Below are positions 38,401-50,400 of a stretch of 64,000 nt of DNA, piece by piece; positions within the stretch are counted from its first letter, which is position 1; each line of letters begins with the position of its first letter. The stretch covers positions 147,502,578-147,566,577 of the forward strand of contig CM036617.1 of assembly GCA_020746105.1 (NCBI GenBank), written 5' to 3'. The notes under the pieces are model-generated. The model saw nothing but the letters and a program-made list of their open reading frames with translations. It did not search any database and was not told the origin of the DNA. Origin of the DNA: Trogon surrucura (lineage: Eukaryota > Chordata > Aves > Trogoniformes > Trogonidae). A program made the position numbers and the translations under genes.

Positions 38401-41400
38401 AAAAATTTGGGGAAACGAGGAAAAGGGGGAGCTTCCTAATTACCATGTTTGTCTTCCCAAGTAAGTTACTTACACGTGTAAGCCCTGCTTCCCTGGAAAC
38501 GGTGAAACATCGTGCTGATGGGAAATAGTGAATTAATTCCTTACTTTGTTCTGCGTGCATGCACAGCTTTTGCTTCGTCTAAACTGTCTATATCTCAACC
38601 CATGAGCTTTCTCACTTTTAAACCTGCCGACTCTTCCCCCTGTCCCACTGTGGAAGGTAAGTGAGCTGCTGTGTGGGTGGGTTGGTGCTGGGATAAACCA
38701 GACACCTGGTGTGGAGACAGAATGATCTCAAGGCCTGAAAATTCACACAGCAGCTATGAACTCTGTTATCACTGCCCATGTTCAGATGCTGATTCCAAGT
38801 ATGGCTTCTCTCCATGAAGACAAGCACCTTTGTAGCCCTGTTTCCCAGATGAAGAATATTGGAAATAGCTGCTTCCTTCCCAGGAGGAAATTTTAAGACT
38901 TGTAAGATAAGAATATAGTGCAGAATTAACACAAAAATTATTCCGAATTCTTGCCACATTAACTGATTATACAGATGTTCTTCTCTTTGTATAGGCTTCA
39001 TGTTAAATGTACATTGTATACATACTCTGTATCAGTACACAAGGAACAACATAAAATTGGATGTCACTGGTGGTCTAGACTTATTATCATATTGGATATT
39101 TCCAATTTCAACATACCTGCCTTATTTTTGAAAGGCTGTACAACACGCAAAACTTTTAACAATCAGTGTTTCATGTCAGAATAGACACGTAAACCAGCTG
39201 AAAAAGCTTATTTCACCTTTCTTAAAAAAACCACTTTAAACTTCAAAAGAAATCGGTATACTTACATCATTGCCATCAAGAAATATTTTGATGTTTGGCA
39301 CAACTCCAGTTGCACTGACAATGAAATCGCATCCATAAATTTTTCCATTAGTTAATTCCACATACACAGGCCATAGCACTGAAAAAGGGGAAAATTTTGC
39401 CCTGAGAATGTAATCAACAGAAGTTATTTTATTAATTGTGTTTTACAATAAGATATGAAATAATAAGAAAAAAATAATCTTTTGATGTATCTAACTGATT
39501 AGGTAGGGAAAAATAGGTTTTCTTAAAAAGATTTTTTTTACAAAGATCAGAGGTTACCTATAACATTTCTTACTTTCACTCAGGACTAGGAAAAAAAAAG
39601 AGATTTTGGAGCTTCCAAGTCCAATTATTAAGTTCCAAGTCCTATTATTAAATTTCTCTGGAATTTGCCTAAATCAAAGCCCTCATCTGTAGGGAGAAAA
39701 CAATGTGTTCTGCCACTGCTTCCAACCCATGGGATGTTCTCTGAAGTATGCAGTTGCCAAATATTCTTTCAGACATAAATTTACAGATACATAGGAAGTG
39801 ACTCAAAAGCAAAAGGAATGTCAGAGATTCGACTTCCTAAAACTTTATGCTGGAATTAACTGGCTATCATTCAGTGGGATTTATAGATAGAATTATCCAC
39901 GAAACAAGTGATATTTTCTTCTATCTTTGAAGGATTACTTCAGTTTTGACACTAAGTGTTTTGGATTTTTTTTTACTTCTATTTTAACTCCATTATTAAT
40001 ATACATATTTTAATATACATAATAACATACAATTTTACTGGACTGTCACAAGGATGGGATATTCTGCATACAGGATTTAGGTGACTTTGTGGAAAACAGG
40101 ACTAACCTATAACATTTTGTAATTTAATTGTAGCCCATAAATCAAATTCTCAAGTAGTATAAATTGCTAGAGCTCAATTTATAGAAATAAAGGATTTATC
40201 TTCCAAATCTGTATTTGCTCTAAACCAGGAAACAATGGGAAAACATGCCCCAGCATTGCTTTATCTTCAAAATGTTATTTCTAATTAGCACTGGCACCTA
40301 CCCTCATCTGGTTCTGCATTTTTGTCTTCCTTAGGAAAAGCCAAAGAAGTCCGTTGTAGTTGTATAAATTCTTGCTGTAAGTGTATTTTCTTTACTTCAC
40401 AGAGTGTTTCAATATGTACTTTATGAGAAAACTAAAGAAACATTGATATTTGTAAACATAATGATTAGCAATAACAATATTTTCAATAGTAAGTATACCT
40501 TCACTTTAAGTGAGATTACTAAACTGGAAAAAAACCCCCTCATCCTAAAGCATGATACCTTAGCTGGGTTCCCACTCTTTTTGCCTTTTTGGCACAGATC
40601 TAACCACAGCAAATCACAATTTACCTGCTTTTTCAGCAAATATGTGACGTTCCTTGAAATTCCATGACAATTTTTAATATAATCAAGTTCCTCTACGTTT
40701 AGAGGAAGAGACTTTGAAACTTACCAAGAACAGAAAAAAAAATTAAACTCATCTTTTCTTTCAGGATTTCAAATCCTTCTTTTTTTATATCATGAATTAA
40801 ATTCCGATGAGTTTATGTTCTAAATGCTTTTATGTTTTATGTTCTAAATGCTGTGATTCTGTGATTCTGTAAAAAGAAAATACATCTGCTGAATATTCTA
40901 AGCATCTTTTAGTTGGTGTTGTAATGCCACCTCTGTAAAATCTAAGACTACCTAACAGCTAATATATTGACAAATAAAAAACTGATTAAAAAAAGCAACT
41001 ATGAAACATGAGGATTTTTACTTAATTTAAAACACAGATTAATTTAAAGCATGGAATTTTCTGTATTGCTCATGTAAACTAGTGACTTAGCATTTCATTA
41101 TCTGCTGTGACAGGAGACTGATGTTCCCTGTACTTCTGTACAACTCTTACCATCCTATTTTTCAGATATGAGAACATCCTTATGGCAGCAAAAATCAGGA
41201 CAACAGAAGTACCACTGCTTCTCCTTAAAGCCAGGATAGACACCAGCCCTACAGAAACAGGCAAGCCAACATGCCTCAGTCTGAAGAGCAGACTGATAAA
41301 ACTGCACCAGTGGATCGCCATCAGTCACTTTTTTCCTGGAGCAGCACATTACTCTATTTGTGTTACCATATCTTGCTGTTTACAATTCTGACAGAACAGG

Positions 41401-44400
41401 AGAATCAATACAAACATTGTATTTTTATTACAATTCTGGATGGGGCGTTTCCTGTTTCATCATCCTTACCCACTTAAAACAACATTTACACAAAATGTGT
41501 AAGCAAGAATATGACCGTACCTCTTTAGACCCTTTAAGGTGTAAGCCCTCGTGCCAGTCGGGGCCTAAGGCACTGCCCAGTTTGTCAGGTGCTGCTACAG
41601 GTCTTTCCTCACCTCCTAAAGGAAAGAGATGAAGAACAGGAGATTCGCCATGCATATATAGGATTCAGAGCAAGGATTCTCAGTTGAGGGAAATAAGACG
41701 TGGTTGCCAAAAGGGAGAACAAAATCACATGATGTCCCCGAAATCAATAATGTGCACACAAATCAGGCTCCAAGCCAGTATTTTTACACCTCTCAACTTT
41801 ATGCTTTCATTACTTTATCTCCAAAACAACCACACCATGGTTAGGTGCCTCCATGGACCCTTAAGAGCCGGAGAGACTCCAAAAGCGCCAGGGTTCTGGA
41901 GACCTGCCACAGAATTAGTTGCTTAATATCATTGCGGATATTTAAATTGATGCCCCTCTGCTGGCAAGTGCACTCTGTCCCCTCCATTGCATGAAAGTAC
42001 AAATTCTAACGTGCCATCAGACAGAGGAAAAACGTTGGGTGCCGTTTAATGGTGTTTAGGCTGACTCTTCCACAGCTTGTTCTTCCAACCTGAAGTCTAG
42101 AACCATGCTGCTTGTTTTGTTATTTTTTTGGTCATACGTATGTTCACGTAATATGTGTTCACACAGTTGTAGGTAATTTGTTACTAAGGCTGAAGCTTCA
42201 CTGCATCTGTAATAATGTTCTGGTCCTTCCACAGCTTATTACAGGAGAGCTCCTGCTTACATAACACTGAATATAATTCAGAAAAGCATAAAATATTGCA
42301 AAAAGAACAAGTTCTTCAGCAGATGGAATACAGGAAACGAAATGTGAACTTGGCACAGATATAAGCATAAGCACATTTTTGTCATTTTTCCATAAGCACA
42401 ATTTTGCAGGCAACTATTACAAGTTACTGTGTGTCTACGGAAATTCTGGATGGGTTTTTATTCTGCTTTTGTACTTACATTTTTTTTTAAAGAACGAAAT
42501 GCCACTGACGCTAACAGTAAGCCTTATTTATGGCCTGGTAATTTAACTGATTTTAGGACTATCTTTAATCTTAAATGCTGCTGCTACAGTGTCAGGAAAC
42601 CAAAACACCTTACCTTCCATTGTGTACTTGGTTCTTTTACATTCAATTGGAGTCTCTCGTTTTTCAGCAGTTAGCTTTGGAATGAGAAATTCCGCTGCTC
42701 CTGCATCAAAGAAAGTGTTCCCAATGGCTTTGTCTTTGATGGCCCAGATGACTTCACAGCCCTGAATTTCATACCTGCGGACATTTAAACAATGGATGAA
42801 GTGACAGACTACCTGAAAAGGATCTGACTCTTAGCAACACAAATACAAATGTGGAGGTTTCATTCCAAAACCTAGAAATAAGGGATCCAAGACTTTTAAT
42901 CCTATCAAATCCACTACTGCTTCTAAATATTTACATAAAGAGCCCATTTAAAAAAAAAAAACAAACACACCCAAAACCACCAAAGCCAAAATCATCTATT
43001 CAAGGTGTCATGTCATACTTTCTCACCCTCTGGAACAGAGGGTGAGGAGAGGCAGATCAGATTTATAGTAATATTTGGTATTTTCTGCTCCCCACAATGG
43101 AAAAATAGGCGTTTTTGCCAGGCTGCTCACTGCTATGAATAGGCATTTGGATCTTGTTTGTACTACCTGGAACATGAACTCACAGAGACATGCAGAGGAC
43201 AATTTTGTGAAAATGAAAATGCGAATCCCTCCAACATGAAACAAGACCATGCAATTGCAGAATACAGGTGGTTCTGTAATCTAGCAGACTGCAGAACCAC
43301 ACAGTTCAGTATCCTCCTACCTGTGACACAGACCACAACAGACACTTTAAAAGCTCCAGCAATTTAAATTAGGCTGGGTGCAAGCTAAGCTACCTCTTTA
43401 TTCCTGTTACATCTTCTGTCTCCAGACATCGAACAAGTTCTATTACTTCAATACTGCCTTTAATACTCTTAACAGAAATCTTTGCCAGTGCCAAATCACA
43501 AAAACTCTGTACATTCTTGGCATCTACGTGTCAAAACTTCTTCTGAAACTTGCTGAATTGTATGTGACAGTAAGCACCACCATAGTGTGAAAAAAATTAA
43601 AGGAATTTTGCTACTTAATACTTTAAAAGCTACAATTTTATAAGTCAACCTAATCCCAAACTCATGCACATTAGATTTAACATTGCATTGTTAAAGATTT
43701 TACTGCATATGCCTCTTTAAGACTTGGTTGTTTACTTACACTAATTCCAGTGCAATCCCACCATTTCCTACCACTACTATTCTCTCAGCTTGAGCCAAAT
43801 TCTTCTGAAAAGCCTGCATTAAGAAAGGAAAAAAAAAATCAATTATGACTTAGATCATATATTCCCTCACACTGATGAATTATATTCTTTTCAATATTTT
43901 CTTGGTCTCTGAAGTCTTCTTTTTGATTTTCTCAGACTAATGATACACATTTACTTATGCCAAGATCTGTTACAGAAGCTAATGAAACTTGTGAAGTTCT
44001 ATCACGTTAAGGGATGAAGTTGTTGATATGGCCTTACAAGTCTCAAATTGAGACAGGGGAAGTTAAGTGATTGCATTTAAGCCAATTTGACAGAACCCTT
44101 AATAGAATCCAGGAGACTTTTCTCTGGCCTACAGACCGTTAGCATTGCGGTATCTATATTAGTCCATTTTTTCTCAACTTGTGTCACTTTCACAGTAATT
44201 TGCATAACAAGGCAATGATATAGAAATTTAGAAGTTAAAAAATTCTTGATCAGAAACCAGAGATTTAAAAAATTATTAGCTGCAAACATGAGAACCAGTT
44301 TTATTTGTGCAAAAAGCTTTCAGAAAGAAACAAGTTTCCAAATCACATCTTAGTGGTGGGAGAAATAAATAAATTAAAAAAAAAGTACAGCCCAGGCAGT

Positions 44401-47400
44401 AATTTTCAGGTCATTGTGTAACCACTGCAAGTATTTTCTTTCAAACAAATAGGGAATCACGACTATCAGACCAGCTGTTCCAATTACACAAAAATCTGTT
44501 TGCTCATGATTGCAATTTACCTGACTTGACTGTGTCAGAGAACCTGAACTGTAAAAGGCCAGGAAAACTGCAGTCCCTCAGTCCTTCAGAGAAGGATACT
44601 GAAGCCATATCGGAGAGGACTACCGAACTCAACCAGCCACCATTAAAAAAACAACCGAAAAACCCCCCCAGAAACAAGTACTTTCAGCTTCATTCAGAGT
44701 CCAGCATCAGTTTTGACAAATGACAGCCCCATCTGTTTCCCACAGTGGTCAACAGAGGATGCACAGGGAAGACCATCAGAAGATGACAAGCACGCAACCG
44801 CTGCAGGTTCCAGACACCACTGGTGTCACGCAGGTGGCATCTTCCTCTTCAATTTGGACAAGATAAATTTATGGAGGGCTCTCTGTTTCTATTTTTTTTT
44901 TAAACCCATGTGAAGTTTTACTATCCAAACAACAATTTCAGAATTTCACTTCAGTTTGTTTGAAAAGCTAACTCGCTGTTCATTTTCAACGTCAAATTTC
45001 ACTTGATGAATTACAGTTCTTATGTTCTGGACAAGCAGTGTTCACTTTCCCCCTGCCTCCTCGAATTCTAAAGACCTCCAGCAGTGAAACTTCACTTTCT
45101 ACTCCTAAGCTGAAGTTTTAGTCTATTAAGTCATGCCTCGTGTGAAAACTTTTCCACATCTTTGATTGCCACTCTCTTCTGTACAATGAGAAGAAGCTAC
45201 AGAAAAAAAACACTAGCTTTCAGTAGCTTTTCACTGTAAGAAGTAGCCCTCTGTACTGTGTACCAGATACACCTCATCAAGGAAGTTTCTACTGGTGCCT
45301 ACCTCCAGATTGGCTTTTGCCTGGAGGATAAAAGAATACCATTTCTTCTAGATTATCACATTAGAAATACTGTCTATGAGCTATCTATAACCTTAGTAAA
45401 TTTAGTGACTGATTAAGTTATTTAATAGTATTTTAAGGCTATTCCTCTGCTACCGAAAATGTTCCAGTTTAAAGATATATAACAGCAAACATCATCTTAT
45501 GTTTCTCCATTTCAGTCCACAATCATTTTTAGTATTTTGCATTGGAAGCAGGAATATATTATACACTTGTAAGTCCAAAACACGTCTACCTGCGCACTGT
45601 CAGTATCCCGGATTCCCAAAACATACGGGTTTCCTTCGAGAATTAATTTTGGTTTTGCACCAGCACACAGGCAAAGCTTTTCATACACGTATTCTTTCCC
45701 ATCTTCAGTGAAAATTTTCTGTTAAGAATTAAGAGAAAATAAAAATACATTGGGGATATCTAAGAGAACATGAGCATTTCCATTCCTTAGTGTCACAGCT
45801 TTTAGCATCTGCAAAATACTATGATGGGCTTTCTAAAGAGCAAGCCTTCATACTCTCATTGATCGTGTGCCACTGATCTGCGTTATACTCACCAGAGCCC
45901 TACAAGCCTAAGTATATCACAGAATCATAGAATGGCCTGGGCTGGAAGGAACCTTAGAGATCATTTTTTAATCCAACCTCCCTGTATGCCATGACGTTAC
46001 ATGACTGATAAAATGGAAAGTGTACGCAGTGCACTGAAAGAAAGATCAAATATAAACATTTCCTCTTGGTGGCACTCTGTACTCACTATCTGTGCAAAAA
46101 GAGGACTGGGTTTTCAATGGGACAAATGTCCCCCCCACCCAAGTAACAGCTGTAGACCCATGCACTACTATATATTAGCAAGTAAGAATCTCATTCAAAA
46201 CATTTCAACAACAGTAGACCTGTGTTAACTAGGCACAAGCGAAAATATAGTTTAGGAAGACTGCAAAATCTGTTCTTTGCTAAAGAAAAAGGGGTCACAC
46301 TAAACAAGCTACGTCATTCTGCAACAAGCAATATTAAATTTTAACATTTTATGACCTTATTTGGCGTTTTCCAAACTACAAGCTAGTGGTTTTGCACAAA
46401 GTGAGTCTTCAAAGGTTTTGGGCAAAAGATCCTCCAAATCCATATTCATGGCCATAGAGACATACCTGAACTAAAAATACCATTACTGTAATGATACAAG
46501 AATATCATTAGATTCACAATATTAGCAGAATCTAACTGGAACCATAACTCTGTGATTTAAGATGAGCAATATCAGTTTTGGACCTGAACATGAGTTTCCA
46601 ATAAATGCTTAAGTGAAAAATAACATGTTGCATTGACACAGACACTAAACAAGGATCTGTACATGCTGTACATTGCTCATAACTGCAACATATTTCCTGC
46701 TAAAAAGAAAGAAGAAAAAGTGGATATGTCAGTTCTTTCAGTATTTTTTTTTGTATCACAAAGTTTTTAATATTTTGGTCTCCACAGCAACAAACAGTAA
46801 CTCAGCAATCAGAGAGATGTCCAATCAAGGGTTACAGAAGAAATTTTCAAACACCTATATTGATATACACTATCAGTTTCACTGACTGGACTTCCTGCTA
46901 TTCCAATCAGGTATGCAATGCAGTATCTCTAAGGTGTCAACGATTTAAATCTAAAAGATATGTTTTCGTAATTAACAATTTTTGACCTACAATTTTGTCT
47001 TTGAACAACAGCGTAAGTGATAACTGAAATTAAAGTTAGAAGTACTTTCTTGTAATTTCAGTAACTTAACACTTTAATGACCAGAATGTTTCTGAACAAA
47101 ATTTCACACCCCAATCAGAATTTCAGTCACCTGTTTGTTACTTTTTTAATAAATAATTTGAAAAGAGAGAAAACACTGGCTTACACGTTCATCACTTTTC
47201 AATTGTTTTACTCCAGACTGTATAACTTTTATATTTGGATACCGTTTTTCTAATTCAGAACTCGGTTGCTCTTCTACATCAAATTCCTCTAGCGTTTTGG
47301 AGACCTGTACGAAGAAGAGACATATTTAAAAATATGAATCATTTGTCCATCTCTTTTTCTAAAGTTTGTAACAAAACGCATTATGTTCATTTTTAGTAAA

Positions 47401-50400
47401 GAAGTCGTAACATAAAGCCCATATTGTCTCAAAACAAGTTATCATGTCACTACTTAAAGTTCCTTTTTATAAACAGAATCTTTTCATGCCTCTTCCTGGT
47501 AAAAAGTCAAAGTAGTACAGAGAGAAAATTTTAATTCTAAAGCTAGAGATTAAGCAAAAATGGAGAACTGCTATAAAGTTTTATTTTATACATGGACTAT
47601 GCTGTTAAAGTTATTAACGCTGCTTCTTAACTTACCTGATGCAGTGTTAAGACCATGTCTTTCTGGCTTTTATAACTTTTTATAAAATAACTGAATGATG
47701 TTCTCCCATGTAAGCACTTTCCTCTCCTTGGCATTTAGGGGGAAAAAAGCCTGACCAAAATAGCTTGAAGAATTATGGAAACACTTTTACCTAGAATAAA
47801 TATTTACATTCTATATAAAAAAAAATCTGGTGATATTTTCTTCAAAAAACTAATGATTCAAAAAAATCTTGTTGCAGGTAGTTGGCCCTTACATCAGGAA
47901 AAGTTCTTACTGTTGTTCAGCTTGTGAGCACGACATACAAGACAAGTGTGTTTAGGCAAAACAGATTCAAGATCACCTCAAAGCATTTACTCAGCACCTC
48001 ATCCATAGTCACTATCTGGTATTTCAGAGACTAGTGTGGGGGGGGAAAAAAAAGAAAATAAAAAAAGAATAGAGAGGCAAACCAGACCTTGAAAAACATT
48101 CAAGTAAACTGTGTTGACTTTGAGCTTCAGAAGGGAGCAGCTGCATGGGAACCTCCAGGCTTTCTACTTGGACAGAATGTTCAAAGAGTCTGGAACACAG
48201 CTAGGAACAAAAAGCCACACCAGGCTTGCAATTCAAAGAGAAGTTAAGATGCTCATGGCCAAAACTTAGCTGCTGTTGCCTTCCAGTAGTATTTAGCTAT
48301 GCCCTTATTCTTCAGGTACTGAAACTTCTGCCAATGTGAACTACAGACTTTACATCTCTGCAGTATGTAAATGTCTTTCCCAGGTACTCATGATGCTACT
48401 GTCAGCACTCTAAAGCTCAGAAGATATTCTTTAGTTGGGTGTTGCTCTACCATTCTCACGCAGAGCTCTGTCTCTCAGCTACGTTCTAAGCATCCCATCA
48501 GCCCCGGCCAAAAAAAAAAAAAAGAAAAATCACAGTGCAAAAAGGAAGAGATGCTGATAGCAAATTACAGCTCCTAAATGCAAAGAACTCCTGTTCAAAT
48601 TCTTTATATTTTATTTTTCCCCTGTAGTCATTCACATTAGGCATTCATACACTAGGAAGAATTATTTTAAAACTGGGCTGTCGGATAAACTACCAAGTGG
48701 TCTTTCTTTACGTGTCACAAGATAAGCCCTCACCTGCCAGATACCGTGAATATAGTGTCAGGCAGAAGCCCAGCCCTCAGTGTCATAACCTTCCCCGAGA
48801 GGTAAAACCTAACTTCTTACCAGGTGGCAGCTTTGCATCCTGAGTTCTATGCAATCCACTTTCCAGCTCTTTCCATATTCTACAGTAGAGTTTAAAGTTC
48901 CCTCAGAGTGAGAAAAAGAGTGGTGCTTTCCAAGATCTGAGCACCTCTGGGAAACTAGCTTCATGAACCCATCAGAGAGAAATCTGAACTCATGCATGGA
49001 TTTTATTTTCTTTTTCAAACCAGCAGGAAGGAGGTCATTGCATGCCCAGCTGCTGAACATGTAGATAAAGCTGAAGGCAATTTCACAGAAGGCTATCCCT
49101 TTGCTACTTTCAGAAGTCTGTTTCTGCCTGAAATTCACACATATTAATGTGTATGAGAAGCACTACCTAGCAAGGCTAAGTTTGTCAAGTAAGACACCAT
49201 TTCAGTGCTTAAAATGGAGCATCCACTAAAAATGTCATGAAGTAAAGCTTCATTAACCTACACATCTAATATTTCATCTATGTCACTATCCAGTTTAACC
49301 TCTGCTTGAATGTTGTGAATATATTCACCTATTACTAATAATTATGAGTCACTATATCTCATCAGTCCTACTAACACCTACCACTGCAGTCACACTAATG
49401 TGAAAACAAGTTCAAAATCATAAGCGTTTTCAGGATTAGGTTCCAAATTATCTGCACGTACACAAACCTCTGAAGAGGTCTTACTATAAGAAAAAATTAA
49501 GTGTCTCTTACCTGTTTGAAATTTGTTACAGCTTTTATAACTGGAGAAGCTGTCATTAAAAAAATGTCTTCTGATGGGAATTCCATAGCCAGCTTGTAAA
49601 GAAACGGAAATTACATGAGTGAATACAGTCATCAACAGATTTGGACTTTAAGACAATAAAATTATTCATGAAAAAGTGATATGCGTTACTACATTACTTT
49701 AGCCTTGTAGAATCCTATTGCATAAACACTACTTCCAAGATTATGGAAGGATATTGACTGAAATGAATAGAATCTGGAGACCCAAGATTTTTAGTCATTC
49801 ACACAGAAATATCTAAACATAAGACCTCCCACCACGGTATAAACAACTACTCAAAAGAGTATTCTCACAGTATTCAAAAGGACAAGCATAGGAACAGACT
49901 ACGATCACATGATTTCTAGACAGTTACTGGACATACTTTACCTCACAGCAGTGTCTGATTCTTCACAGATTTCATTTTGACAGAGGAAATGCTGATTCCT
50001 ATTGGCTACTTCAAATGTTAGGTAGCAAACTGACAAATGAGTAACCATCTTGAGTGCTACTAAGCAATACAAGACTTATACAGACCCCAAGCCAAAGGCA
50101 AGAGTTCCCATTTGAAATGTGCACTGCTCTGCCACAGTAAATAAACCAGCTCTGTCAAGTGTAAACTGCTCATCTCTGAGGCACAGACAAAACCCAGGAT
50201 TCCTTGTCACTAGCATTCTACAGATGGACACAATAGCTGTGTAAGCCACCAAGAAGCACATTTCATGCTGTACACAAGCACCTGGGGCTACAAAGGGACT
50301 AGCATGTATTCCTGTACCTCGGATAGGAGCAATCTAACATAGCAATCTGGAGGCGAAAGTGGCCAACGTTGTTGCTGGTTTAAGGGAAATTCACATGGCC

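Noticed and set aside
38120-38560. 146-codon minus-strand frame in PYROXD1 intron 9
   Set aside because: It lies wholly within the solo LTR in antisense and has no protein-like features.
40850-40872. TGTGATTCTGTGATTCTGT near PYROXD1 exon 8, like a CR1 tail
   Set aside because: Only the short terminal repeat is seen, with no CR1 body upstream; too short to call.
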